This document shows, piece after piece, positions 47,186-57,323 of a stretch of 64,000 nt of DNA. Every line of letters starts with the position of its first letter. The stretch's first letter is position 1. Location: assembly GCA_024291935.2 (NCBI GenBank), contig JAGTYA010000025.1, positions 6,159,501-6,223,500 on the forward strand, given 5' to 3'. The DNA comes from Okapia johnstoni. Taxonomy: Eukaryota > Chordata > Mammalia > Artiodactyla > Giraffidae. Both the position numbers and the translations under genes were made by a program. Below the pieces are notes generated by a model that saw only the letters and a list, made by a program, of their open reading frames with translations, made no database searches and was not told the origin of the DNA.

Positions 47186-47430
47186 GACTTCCCTGGTGGT
47201 CCAGTGGTTAAAAATCTGCCTGTCAATGTAGACAACATGTATTCAGTCCCTGATCTGGGAGGATCTCACTCGCCTCACAGCAACAAAGTTGGTGTGCCAC
47301 AACTACTCAGCCCACACTCTAGAGCCCGTGAGTTACAACTACTGAGCCCATGGGCCACAACTGGAGAGTAGCCCCCTCTTGCCTCAAAGAAAACAAGTCC
47401 ATGAGCAGCGGTGAAGACCCAGTGCATCCA
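47186..47430 (+). mobile_element. CHR-type SINE, diverged
   Basis: Head ggacttccctggtggtccag, body gtgccacaactactcagccc, end gtgaagacccagtgcatcc. It has no clear A-tail. Confidence 0.85.
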
Positions 47431-48949
47431 GTTTCACTCTTCCAGAGAATCCAGTTAAGCAAACTTCGGAGAAGTGAGATAGTAAAAAGATAACTTGTTC
47501 CTTAGGCTTAAACTTATCACAAAGTATTTCTAGTATTTTCAATTCAACTCATTGCCACTCCATTATTATTATCATCATCATCACCATCATCATATGTAAA
47601 AACAATGGAGTTAGGGATGCTAGGAAAAGATGCTTGGGTATATACGCCTGCTTACAATTAGGAAAACAGACAAAATCTACTTTCCTGTCAGCATAAACAT
47701 ATTTGAAGGATGTTTAGATTTTCTGATAATTTTTTTCTCTTGATGAGTCTGCCCTCAATTTTTCTTGGGGAGAACCAAGAGCCTCCCTACTTTTCTCATC
47801 CTCTTCCTTCCCTCTAGGCCTCAGCTTCCTCATCTGTCTTCCAAGTAACTGGAAGGTAAACTCTGATGTTCCCTCAGCTCACAGTCCATAGGTGGAGGAG
47901 GCAAGGGGCAGTCATGTCCACAGCCCGGACAACTCTGCATCCCTCATGAACTGTGGGGTCCCTGTAGACAGAGTCTGCTTTATTCTCATCATTGAAGACA
48001 CACAAGGAAGGGGATGACTCTCCTAAGAGATGGTTTCTCACCCCTGTTGCTGATGGGAGTAGAAGCAGCCTGGAGAAGCTCTGTTCCCCCAAGAATCAAA
48101 CAAAACTGGGAACTGGGCACAGTCCAATGCTTTTGCATGTACTCTGCTTCCAGGTTATTCTGGGTGACCCTGGCCCAGTTTCTAGCTGCCACTGGCACAG
48201 GCAGACCCACAGGGGCCTTTGCAGTCATTCTGATAGAACTCTGGTCTGTTAGCTGAGAGTCACTGAACCATCCACTGTCTCTCCTTGTGACACTGTGACC
48301 CTGGACTTGGTGTGTGGCCTGCAGAGGGGGAAGGAGAATCCACAGGACCTCAGAAACCAGAGAAAGGCAGCTGGGAGGAGGGAAAGAGGCCCAGGGTCAT
48401 TCATCTACAGCCCAATGATTGGAGTAAACGCCTTAGGCCAGTGCCACACATACTGTTCAGAATTCAAGGAAGGGGCCCCTGTGGACCTGTTCAGGTTTCT
48501 TCTCTTGGCCCTCTCCAGCCTCATGTATTTATTCACTCTTCAAAAATGAAACAAAGCAACCCCGGTTGTGCAAACCCCTTCCAGGGCTATCAAATCCTGC
48601 CTCTGCAAATTACTATGTGGCCCGGTGACCTTCAGAAGGTTGCGTAACTGGGTAAGTCTGTTTCATCTGTTCTGTGGAAGGGTTACTGTGAGCATTAGAA
48701 ATACTGCCCGTGAAGTGCCTGGGGTTGGCTGTGGGCTCATCATTCTGAAAAGAGTAGCAGTAGCATCGGCCTTAAAAGTTCAAAGCCTGCTGCCCAAATC
48801 TGGAAGCAGAGGCGGAAGCCAGGGCTTGGGTGTTCCACAGACTTGATTTGCCCGGAAAAAGGGCTGCACAGTGGCCTCCTTTGTCTCCCAGACAGTGAAA
48901 GGAGGGCAAGTGTCTTCCCCAAGGGCGACTTTGGCCCCCGTAGAGAAAG
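47431..48949. other. CDCP1 upstream region, mostly unassigned
   Basis: Contains an ATT/ATC microsatellite at 47,562-47,594 (cattattattatcatcatca) and a probable + strand MIR at 48,575-48,725 (gcctctgcaaattactatgt, ggttactgtgagcattagaa). Nothing else was recognised. Distal CDCP1 regulatory sites could lie here. Confidence 0.4.
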
Positions 48950-49010
48950 TCATGAGAAGCACGGCGGCTAGACCCCGGGAAGGTGGCTACCGGTCCGCAG
49001 TGCTCCAGGC

Positions 49011-49059
49011 GAGAGGCGGGAGAGGAGGCAGGAAGGGGAGGAGGACAGGGAGGAGGGGA
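49011..49059 (+). promoter_or_regulatory. Purine-rich GGA tract in the CDCP1 promoter
   Basis: 49 bp with only three pyrimidines by eye and repeated GAGG/GGGAGG units, about 190-230 bp before the CDCP1 ATG. It resembles binding sites for zinc-finger factors of the MAZ/MZF1 type and could form unusual structures. The function is inferred. Confidence 0.55.
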
Positions 49060-49091
49060 CTGAGCAGGCCAGCTCGTGCTCCCGCGGCGCT

Positions 49092-49117
49092 GGGCGGAGC
49101 CAGGGCGGGTCCGCCCC
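49092..49117 (+). promoter_or_regulatory. GC-box cluster (Sp1/KLF-type)
   Basis: GGGCGGAGC, AGGGCGGGT and the reversed CCGCCCC lie within 26 bp, some 130-150 bp upstream of the CDCP1 ATG. In a TATA-less promoter this is a likely positioning signal. Confidence 0.65.
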
Positions 49118-49158
49118 GCGCGCAGGTGAGCGAGCCGGGGTGGAGCGCAGCGCCTCGG

Positions 49159-49329
49159 ATGCCAGGCTCGGGGGCCCGCGGCCGCCACGCTGCACCACGG
49201 GCCACAGTCGCTTTCCCCGCCGAGGCCCAGGCGCCCCGGAGCCATGGCCAGCCTCAACTGCGGGGTCACCGTCGCACTGCTGGGGGTCTTACTGCTGGGC
49301 GCCGCGCGCCTGCCCCGTGGAGTGGGTGA
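49159..49329 (+). other. Possible upstream overlapping ORF on CDCP1 mRNA
   Basis: An ATG at 49,159, 85 bp before the CDCP1 ATG and in another frame, stays open across the CDCP1 start. On genomic DNA it ends at TGA 49,327-49,329, just inside the intron, so on spliced mRNA it would continue into exon 2. Its context is weak (C at -3 and +4). It matters only if transcription starts upstream of 49,159, which I cannot see. Confidence 0.4.
49244..49325 (+). CDS. CDCP1: CDCP1 exon 1, coding part (signal peptide)
   Basis: CDCP1 is a type I membrane glycoprotein with CUB-like extracellular domains. It is cleaved by serine proteases and phosphorylated on tyrosines by Src-family kinases, and it acts in adhesion and anoikis control. 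Only 27 codons plus one base are here. They start at MASLNCGVTV and run through a hydrophobic ALLGVLLLGAA core to RLPRG, which is a signal peptide. From memory, human CDCP1 differs at only a few of these positions. The ATG has a strong context (G at -3 and +4). The exon ends with a phase-1 donor (G|GTGAGTG at 49,325-49,332), as needed for the glutamate codon split I expect at human residue 28. Exon 2 and later exons are not recognised in the window. The frame stays open after the donor to 49,777, but this is intronic GC-rich sequence. Confidence 0.93.
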
Positions 49330-50060
49330 GTGCGGCGCTGAGGGGGCGCTGGGCGCTAAGGGTCGCGACCACCCGCCAGCCAGCGCCTGGCAGAGAGGGG
49401 CGCGGGTTGCCGAGGGTGCAGGGTGGGGCGGGGGCGGCGCGGTCCGGGGGTCCCCGGGACTGCCCGGCGCCCGGGGGGCGCGGTGGCCGTGCCCTCCTGG
49501 ATTCCGCGCCACCCCGCCCAGGGCGCAGGCCTCGCTTGGCACGCGGAGAGCCCCGCGGTCGGGCGCCCGAGCCGGGCGCCGAGGGAGCAGGAGAAGGGAA
49601 GGGCGCGCGGAAGCCGGCCCCGGGGATCTCGCTGAGGCGGCGCGCCGCGCGCTCGGGCGCTTTACCTGGATTGTTGGTGGCGCCAGGCGGGCCGTGAGGA
49701 GAGAGACTTCCCTCTCGGGTGCACCCTCTTACCTCAGCGCCCCGGCCAGAGACGGGGGCGAGGAAACAGTGGTTTAGCGTCACCATATCCTAGCTTTCTC
49801 CTCACCTTTCCCCGCTGTCCGCCCGCTCTTTTCTCGCTGTCCCGAAGTTCGGGAACACGACTTCCACAAGGAAAGCGCTTCTGCGCCGCGCACGCAGGGC
49901 AGCCCCCGGCCCTCGCACCCGTGGCCGGTGGACCCTGAGGCGGAAGGGGGTCGGCGGAGGGCAGGGTCAGAGCCGGGTGGGGATCCGGGGTTCCGGTGGG
50001 GGCGGGGCGGGGGCGCGCGGGGACCCTCCCTCCCGGCTGCCCCGAGGAGGTGCCCTGCGG

Positions 50061-51663
50061 GCCCTGGAAGTATTAAAACCATAAATAACCTGGTCTCCTC
50101 ACGTGAGAACTTGATCTGAAGACTTCTCTGAGACTACTACAGGTTTTGTGTGGTGTTTTTTTTTTTTTTCTTTGGAAAGAACTACCCAGGAAGCGATCTT
50201 TGATTATTACCCTTTGCCGCATCTAAGGGGACGTTTGTGTTTGGCAGGCAGACAAATTAGAGGAAATTAAAAAGATGAAACTAAGCGGATGAGTTGAACT
50301 TGGGCGTTCCGGCAACTGCCATCGTGACAAATCCGAGACGGGAAAGCTTCCTGGTTCTTTTCCTCAGTGGTGTCAGGCGACATATTAGTGCACGGTAGAT
50401 GGGATATTGAACATACTGTGGGCGTATTTACTGTATTTATTGTAAGTTAGGATTGAGTTTTCAAGATTTCCCTTGAAGAAAAAAGTCAGCTTAAGAATGA
50501 AGAGTAATTTAGCAAATGAATAGGCGTAAATGTATGTATGAGGAAAAAGTGTGCCCACCAGACTTGGGAATTGTCTGAGATGTTTCTGGTTGTGTGTGAT
50601 AACAGCTGAGAACTCCAGTAAGAATATGATGTAAATCAAGGCATCAGTACATTCCTGATCACAATGACAGCCTGTCCTGAACTGGCTTCTGTTATGTGTC
50701 TGATTCCTCCTTGTGGCCTGGGGAGGCTGCCATTTTGGTCTCCAGTGGAGTCTGTTCTTTCCAGGAAGTTATTAGCTGTTGGAGCTGTGTCTCACGGTTC
50801 ATTGTCTAAATACAAGGAAGCCCAGGAACTTGCCCCTTTCACTTTCTTAAATCCCTTCTGTATTCTTAGGAACTAGACCTGTGAAGCCACATCACTGGGC
50901 TGAACTAATGGTTGTGCCTTTTTGGTTGAAGCGGTCAGAGTACATTTGCTTTACCCAGAAGTTTCTAGAATCTGTCCTGAAAAGACAGAGAAAACCAGAG
51001 AGCCTGGCATAGTGGATTTATTTTATAAATCCCTGAACTCGCTTAATACTCTTCTGAATGAAAATGAAGTTGGTGTCACTGCACAGGTGGAAATGTAAAG
51101 AAAAGTTGACATCGTCATGGGGTGTGTTTGTTTGAGTTCAGTATTCCTACCAGCTCCCCCACTTCTAAGAATGAAGGACTGATTAAGTTAAATTAATCCT
51201 GTTAAAACCTCAACTTAGTGACTTTCCAAGAACCACTCAGGTACCAGAGTCTGGGTCAGTGACCCCATTCTCGCTACCATTGTTTCTTGCCAAAAGTATG
51301 AGTAGACGTCAAATGATGTGTTCGCTTACCCTGGGTGAGTGTGTGAGTTCGTCATTCTTCAGATTCAAATGAGGAGCTGGTGCCTGTTGTCTGGAATGTG
51401 TAACTAGCAGAACTGCTGGGTCTTCCCCCCAGCCTCCCCAACACCCACACAGATTTGTGTGAGACAGTCAGAGACCGCTGTTCTGCTGGTTGTATGATGT
51501 GCCCAGGTGCTCACCTCAGCCTCAAGGTTCACCTCAGATGCCAGCATTTTGTCTGTGATGACTGGACTGTGCTCCTCCTCAACATTCTTCTAGCAGTTCT
51601 CCCAAGCTATCAATGTGGGAAAAGGAAGTTGAAATTATTTACATGTTTTACGTACTATATATA
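50061..51663. other. Intronic unassigned sequence
   Basis: No repeat was recognised over 1.6 kb apart from a T-run at 50,156-50,170. As unique sequence close to the promoter, it is a reasonable place for intronic enhancers, but no specific site is supported. Confidence 0.35.
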
Positions 51664-51868
51664 TTGTTGTTATTGTTTAGTCGATAAGTTGTGTCCAATT
51701 CTTGGCAACCCCATGGACTGTAATAGCCCACCAGGCTCCTCTGTCCATGAGATTTTCCAAGTAAGAATACTGGAGTGGGTTGCCATTTGCTTCTTTAGGG
51801 GATCTTCCCAACCCAGGGGTGGAACCCGTGTCTCCTGCTTGGCAGGCAGATTCTTATAGCCCATGCCT
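51664..51868 (-). mobile_element. Bov-tA SINE
   Basis: Reverse orientation, from ttgttattgtttagtcgata to gcaggcagattcttatagcc. The outer head is degraded. Confidence 0.9.
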
Positions 51869-52254
51869 CAGCTTTGATTTTGCTCAGTGAGGCTGGCTTT
51901 GGTTTGGATGGAGGAGAGGGGAGTTTGCTGGTCAGAAGGACCCATGATTGAGGTCAAGATGGGTGGAATGCTAGGGGATAGATGATACAGTGCTAAGGCT
52001 CTCCACCTGGGTGATTAAGAAAAGTTCACACCCTTTCATTATCATTCTAAATTATAAAAATTATTCCACAATCAAATTATTTCAAACCTCTTCCTACCAC
52101 CTTGTAATTAACCCATCACTTTCTCTGAGGCAGCTGGCTGTATTCCAGAGAAACAGGCAAGGAGAGCCAAGTTCCCTCCCTCACCTCTTTGTAAACTTGG
52201 GTTTGTATTCAGTACATCAGTGTTGTTTTTCTTTTTTTAATTACTAAATGCTAC
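51869..52254. other. Intronic unassigned sequence
   Basis: No repeat was recognised. It is AT-rich around 52,030-52,090. Confidence 0.3.
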
Positions 52255-52950
52255 TTGTGGTAGCTAACACACATTGAGCTTCTGCTCTGTGCTGGTCATT
52301 CTTCTGAATATTTTATGTGTAAGCATCTCCCACTTAACATCAGTAATTCATCCCTAAAAACCAGACATTCTGCATGAAAGCACTAACTGATACCCTATGT
52401 CTCATTATTTCTTGTGGGACAAACTATAACAACCCGTTGCACAAAACCCAAACCCCCAAAAGCATAATGAAACACAGGGAGATACCAATATATAATTAAC
52501 CAATTCTATTAAATGTAAAACATGTAAGACATCCCTTCCGGATTGCAAGACATTTATGTGGCTCTTCGTAGACAGTTACTTTGTGTGTAATAACTTCCTG
52601 TAATAACCCCCTTTTGTTGGCATTCGGAGCATCTCCACTAGATCCTGACATTCTGCCTCTGTATGTACAACATACATTTTGTTTAAAGTGTTGTGTTGTG
52701 TTTGGAGATGTAAATATACATGTTTCCTAAATAGACATTGGCCAAAAATAACTATGATGGATGACACAGTGTTTGAGTAATAAAAGCTCAGCTGTTTCTT
52801 CTTGAGAAAATGTAAATCAAGAGTCCTTTAGCTCTCCGTCCTCAAGCATGTGCTCCTATAATCCTGGGAATAAGGGAGCACAGAGAAGTGAAGTAACTTG
52901 CCCAGGGTTACCCAGCAGGTATGTAGTGATGCTGAGATGGTACATCACCA
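52255..52950 (-). mobile_element. MIR SINE split by an unidentified insertion
   Basis: The left part (gagcttctgctctgtgctgg, 52,255-52,328) and the right part (agaagtgaagtaacttgccc, about 52,848-52,950) are the two halves of one reverse-oriented MIR. About 0.5 kb of other sequence separates them (next entry). Confidence 0.6.
52330..52847. other. Unidentified ~0.5 kb insertion inside a MIR
   Basis: AT-rich sequence with gtctcattatttcttgtggg and aactataacaacccgttgc near its left end. It could be a degenerate DNA transposon, but I found neither clear terminal inverted repeats nor a target duplication. The edges are uncertain. Confidence 0.4.
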
Positions 52951-53037
52951 GTGTACCATGCCCCTATGTGCAGTGGCACTCCTAAAGACAGCATTTGCTG
53001 GTCATCTTAGAGACTGTCTGCACGCCAGACATTTTTT

Positions 53038-53180
53038 AAAAATGTGCATATTTATTTATTTGGCTGTGCTTGGTCTTAGTTACAACATGCAGGATCTAGT
53101 TCCCTAACCTGGGTTTGAACTGGGGCCCCCTGCATTGGGAGCATGGAGTCTTAGCCAGTAGGATCACCAGGGAAGTCCGT
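53038..53180 (-). mobile_element. CHR-type SINE, short form
   Basis: Reverse orientation: tatttatttggctgtgcttg, cctgggtttgaactggggcc, head atcaccagggaagtcc. CATTTTTTAAAAA on both sides is a likely target duplication. Confidence 0.88.
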
Positions 53181-53254
53181 CTTTCATTTTTTAAAAAATC
53201 AGCACTTACTGAGTACTGTGTTCATATCTGTTCTAGAAATGTGTATGTGGGTTT

Positions 53255-54060
53255 TTTTTTTTTTTTTATGGAGGTCACATTTGTTTATAACATATAAATT
53301 TCATGTATATAGCATTGTATTTCAACTTCTGTATATCCTAAAGCATGTAAAAGTCACTCAGCCATGTCCGACTCTCTGCGACCCCATGGACTATACAGTC
53401 CATGGAATTCTCCAGGCCAGAATATTGGAGAGAGTAGCCTTTCCCTTCTTCAGGGGATCTTCCCAACCCAGGGATTGAACCCAGGTCTCCCACGTTGTAG
53501 GTGGATTCTTTATGAGCTGAGATACCAGGGAAGCCCACCCTACAGCATGCTCACCACTAAAAATTTATTTTCTATCCCTCCTTGTACAATCGATCCCCTT
53601 TTCCACATTTGTGTCCCCACCCCCCATCCCTTCCTCTCTGGTAACCACTACTCTGTTCTTTGAATGTTTTTGTTTGATTTGTTCATTTATTTTGGTTTTT
53701 TGCTTATTTGTTTTTTATATTCCATATATGCATGAAATCATAGAGTATTTGTCTTCCTCCATCTGACTTATTTCACTTAGCGTAATATCCTCAAGATCCA
53801 TCCATGTTATCACAAATGGCAAAATGTTTCATCTTTTTTATGGCAGAGTAGTATTCCAGTGTGTGTTTGTATATGTGAGTGTGTGTCTGTCTCACATCTT
53901 CTTTATCCATTCATCCATGGATGGGCCCTTGGGTTGTTTCTGTATCTTAGCTATTGTTAATAATGCTGCTGTAAACATTTGGGTACATGTGTCAAATTAG
54001 TGTGTTTGTATTCTTTGAATAAATACCCAGAAGTGGAATAGCTGGATCATATAGTAAAGA
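53255..54060 (-). mobile_element. Old L1 3' region, reverse, split by Bov-tA
   Basis: 53,255-53,344 and 53,540-54,060 belong together: gtaaccactactctgttctt, catccatgttatcacaaatg, ctttatccattcatccatgg, gaataaatacccagaagtgg. Confidence 0.75.
53345..53538 (-). mobile_element. Bov-tA SINE, variant subfamily
   Basis: Reverse orientation, from gtcactcagccatgtccgac to gagataccagggaagccca, with the ctatacagtccatggaattc variant. It interrupts the L1 above. Confidence 0.92.
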
Positions 54061-54069
54061 GTATTGCTT

Positions 54070-54600
54070 TTAATATTTAAATAATTTAAAAGCTGTGCTT
54101 AGAAAAATAATTATCTGTTCATAGTAACATAATTTCAAATAGCACAAAATGGTCTATGGGAGGAAAGAAGTATGTCCCCTTCTATGTCTGAACCCCAGGC
54201 CTCCTCCCAAAGGCAGTTGTGATTTCTTATGCATTGTTCCTGAGCATGTACAAGTTAACAAATGTATATACTGCCCTTCTTTACACAAAGAGGAGCATAA
54301 ATATAGTGTATAGTGGAGGATGTATCCCAAGTTTCCTGATTTTTTTCACTGAGCAATCCATCTTGGTGCTCACTATATACCAAAACATACAGAGCTATCG
54401 TATGCTTTTTGATAGTTGTACAGCAGTCCTCATCATGAGAATACCATATTATATTTAACCAGCAGCTTATAATGGATTGTTCCCAATCTTTTGTTGCTAT
54501 ACACTGAGCCTCAGTGACCATCTTTGCAGTTGACTTGGTTGGATATATGGACAAGTTTATCTGTAGTTGAAATTCCTGGATGAGGAGTTACTGGGGTTTG
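54070..54600 (-). mobile_element. Ancient L1 (L1M-type) fragment
   Basis: atttttttcactgagcaatc, atattatatttaaccagcag and tgttcccaatcttttgttgc resemble reverse-oriented old L1. Boundaries are approximate. Confidence 0.5.
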
Positions 54601-54605
54601 TACAG

Positions 54606-54785
54606 AAAATGAAAGTCGCTCAGTCGTGTCCCATCCCTGACTATACAGTCCATGAAATTCTCCAGGCCAGAATACTGGAGTGGGTAGCCGTTCCCTTCTC
54701 CAGAGGATCTTCCCAACCCAGGGATCAAACCCAGGTCTCCCACATTTCAGGCAGATTCTTTACCAGCTGAGCCACCAGGGAAGCC
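54606..54785 (-). mobile_element. Bov-tA SINE, variant subfamily
   Basis: Reverse orientation, from gtcgctcagtcgtgtcccat to tgagccaccagggaagccc, with the actatacagtccatgaaatt variant. Confidence 0.92.
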
Positions 54786-55183
54786 CAAGAACATTGGAGT
54801 GGGTAGCCTATCCCTTGGAGAAGGCAATGGCACCCCACTCCAGTACTCTTGCCTGGAAAATCCCATGGACAGAGGAAGCCTGGTAGGCTGCAGTCCATGG
54901 GGTTGCGAAGAGTCGGACACGACTGAGCGACTTCACTTTCACTTTTCCCTTTCATGCACTGGAGGAGGAAATGGCAACCCACTCCAGTATTCTTGCCTGG
55001 AGAATCCTAGGGACGGTGGAGTCTGGTGGGCTGCCGTCTATGGGGTCACACAGAGTCGGACACGACTGACGCAACTTAGCAGCAGCAGCAGCAGCAGCCT
55101 ATCCCTTCTCCAGGGAATCTTCCCGACCCAGGAATCAAACCAGGGTCTCCTGCATTGCAGGCAGATTCTTTACCAGCGGATCT
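54786..55183 (-). mobile_element. Second Bov-tA, split by Bov-A2
   Basis: The start (agaacattggagtgggtagc) and the rest (55,108-55,183, ctccagggaatcttcccgac to attctttaccagcgga) are parts of one reverse-oriented Bov-tA. A Bov-A2 separates them. Confidence 0.88.
54817..55095 (+). mobile_element. Bov-A2 SINE, full-length dimer
   Basis: Two Bov-A units, each starting ctggaga/gga..ggcaatggc-type sequence and ending in gtcggacacgactga, are joined by a ttcactttcacttttccctt linker. An AGC repeat tail follows. The duplication AGCCTATCCCTT lies at 54,805-54,816 and 55,096-55,107. Confidence 0.93.
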
Positions 55184-55703
55184 AGAAAATTCAGAGCAAA
55201 TGGAAGAAAGTGAGTAACAGCGGAATAAGTTAGTAAGTGGTGGTGCCATCTGTGAATCTGGGCAGTTTAATTTCAGAATATAAGCTCTTAACCACCCCAA
55301 GGCTGCAATTTACTCCTTTCTTTATTCTTTCCAGTTGAAACTAATTATAAACTTTAGACAAGGGAAATATTTTGGATCTCCTTTCAAATACTCACTTCCG
55401 GTTATGTGATCAGAATGCCATGAGCACTGTGTATCAAGAAGGCCGAAGATGCACCTGGTCTCTGACAGCTCCCAGGTGAGGTGTTTGCATTAAGGGCTGA
55501 TGGATCCTTAGTGACTTTTTACCTTGATAAGTCTAATAGTTAAAGTTTGACGCACTTCCAGCTGCTGTAACACAAACCCAAATGTGTCTAATGGCTCAAA
55601 CACCATAGATGTTTATTTCCTGCTCATAGGAGGCTCTAAACACCAGTCTGCTCTCTACGCCTGCATTTCCGTTTCTTCTCTGGACACAGATTCAGCAGTA
55701 CTA
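55184..55703. other. Intronic sequence with a possible MaLR end
   Basis: About 55,550-55,650 (cagctgctgtaacacaaacc, gtctaatggctcaaacacca) resembles the reversed end of a MaLR LTR. The rest is unassigned. Confidence 0.4.
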
Positions 55704-56000
55704 TTTTTTCTAGATTCCATATATAGGCATTAATATATGATATTTGTTTTTCTCTTTCTGACTTACTTCACTCTGTGACATACAGACATTATCATATGTA
55801 AATTAGGTAACTGGCAGGAAGCAGCTGTATAACATTGGGAGCTCAGCCTGGGACTCTGTGATGACCTAGAGGGTGGGATGGGCAGGGCAGGGAGGCCCAA
55901 GAGGAAGGAGATATATGTATAATTAGGACTGATTCACGTTGATGTATGGCAAAGACCACCACAGCACTATAAAGCAGTTATCCTCCAATAAAAAGTAATA
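55704..56000 (+). mobile_element. L1 copy with 5' inversion
   Basis: 55,704-55,785 is reverse-oriented L1 (ttttctctttctgacttact). 55,786-56,000 is + strand L1 3' UTR (cattatcatatgtaaattag, gctgtataacattgggagct, ttatcctccaataaaaagta). The junction fits twin priming. I could not define a target duplication. Confidence 0.72.
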
Positions 56001-56507
56001 ATTTTAAAAATTACATAAATAAATTAAAAGGCCCTAAATGGAATCTCCTCCAAGCAGTGATATGGAGACCCAGGCTTCTTCCACTTTCAAACTCTACCAT
56101 CTTCAAGAAGTGTGGCCTCTCTGTTCATCCATATCAAACATATGGTCACGACAAGGACTTTGTATTGTCCTGCACATTCTCCCCTGTGAACCACATGGCT
56201 TCACAGTATCCCAGCCTGCTTTGTTTGGTTTGGAATTTTCTGAACAGTAATACTGAATTTGTGATAGAATGCAGTAGAAAATCAGAATTTGTTTTACTGA
56301 CTTGCATTTCACACAAACATTTGTAAAACTTAAAGTTGTTTCTTCAGATACTGTACTTAAAAAAATATCTGCGCTTTTCACTTCTCTCCTGAGTACAGCC
56401 CAAGCCAAGGCACCACTGAAAGCCTTGTTGGTCTGACTTTGCCAGTGGGGGGCTGTCCTCTTGAACGGGCTGTCTGTTCTGCCAAAGGGAGATACGATAT
56501 TCTTTGT
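56001..56507. other. Intronic unassigned sequence
   Basis: No gene or repeat was recognised. Confidence 0.3.
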
Positions 56508-56713
56508 GGTTTTCCTCAGTGGCTCAGTGATAAAGAATTCACCTGCAGTGCAAGAGATGCAGGCTCAATCCCAGGTCGGGAAGATCCCCTGGAGAAGGAA
56601 ATGGTGACCCACTCCAGTATTCTTGCCTGAAAAATCCCATGGACAGGGGAGCCTGGAGGGTTACAGTCCAAAGAGTTGCAAAGAGTCAGACACGACTGAG
56701 CAACTAAGCACAA
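56508..56713 (+). mobile_element. Bov-tA SINE
   Basis: Head gttttcctcagtggctcagt, complete Bov-A, end gtcagacacgactgagcaac. Confidence 0.92.
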
Positions 56714-57323
56714 TATTCTCTGAGGCCGTTAACCACCCCCCCGAGAGTCTGAACATTTTTAAATAATATTTAATATTTGGAAAATATTTTGGAAATATTT
56801 TGAAAAAAATTATAACTGTTCCATGAGCATAAATGGTAAGCTTTCTTTGTTTTTAATGAAGTGTAAATATTCTCTACCCTCAATGACAGAAAATCAAAGC
56901 TTTCTGGGGGAAATGTGCCATTTCTGCAACAACGAATGGGTGCCAACCTGCTGCATTTGGCTGGGACCATGAAAGACAATCTCCAGGATTAAGTTCATCA
57001 ACTTTCCAAGTCCAAAAATCACATGGAGTTCAAGTCAAGCTGTTGTTTTTGTCTTGAGGTCTGCCACTTGGCCATGTTCAGTGTCACACAATGCTTGGAG
57101 CCATGAGGGTGACTTCTCAATACTTGACAATGTGTGGTCCATCCGGAGCTGGGCTAGGATGGTGTATGTCCAGGCATGTGCCAGATTCCTTCAAGCAGAT
57201 GCTTTATCTTCCATCACTGAGCTGGTTATGGGGACATCAAGCTATTTCCAACAAGGATGTATGGCAAAAACATTTTTTAACCTGAAGACAACTCAGAAGC
57301 ATTTGTGAGAGGTCTCAGGACAT
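56714..57323. other. Intronic unassigned sequence
   Basis: No gene or repeat was recognised. It is very AT-rich at 56,757-56,815. Confidence 0.3.

Larger units (their letters stand above)
48950..50060 (+). promoter_or_regulatory. CDCP1: CpG island and promoter of CDCP1
   Basis: The only long CpG-dense, GC-rich block in the window. It spans the upstream region, exon 1 and the first ~0.7 kb of intron 1. There is no TATA box near the expected start. GC boxes lie at 49,092-49,117 (GGGCGG, GGGCGGG and reversed CCGCCCC). A purine-rich GGA tract lies at 49,011-49,059. This is a typical TATA-less CpG-island promoter. Human CDCP1 expression is reported to be influenced by promoter methylation, which fits, but methylation cannot be read here. 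Confidence 0.88.

Noticed and set aside
1..49000. TMEM158 or another protein gene upstream of CDCP1
   Set aside because: No second CpG island or recognisable coding exon is seen. In human TMEM158 is tens of kb from the CDCP1 start, so its absence is expected.
48772..49542. 256-codon ORF on the - strand across the CpG island
   Set aside because: GC-rich DNA gives long chance ORFs. It is antisense to the CDCP1 promoter and exon, is of low complexity (P, A, R, S) and resembles no protein I know.
49140..49697. 185-codon ORF on the + strand overlapping CDCP1 exon 1
   Set aside because: It runs straight through the CDCP1 splice donor in another frame and consists of low-complexity G/R/P/A sequence.
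49327..49777. CDCP1 exon 1 reading on to 49,777
   Set aside because: The frame stays open past 49,325, but the strong donor and the expected phase agree with the human protein, so the rest is intron.
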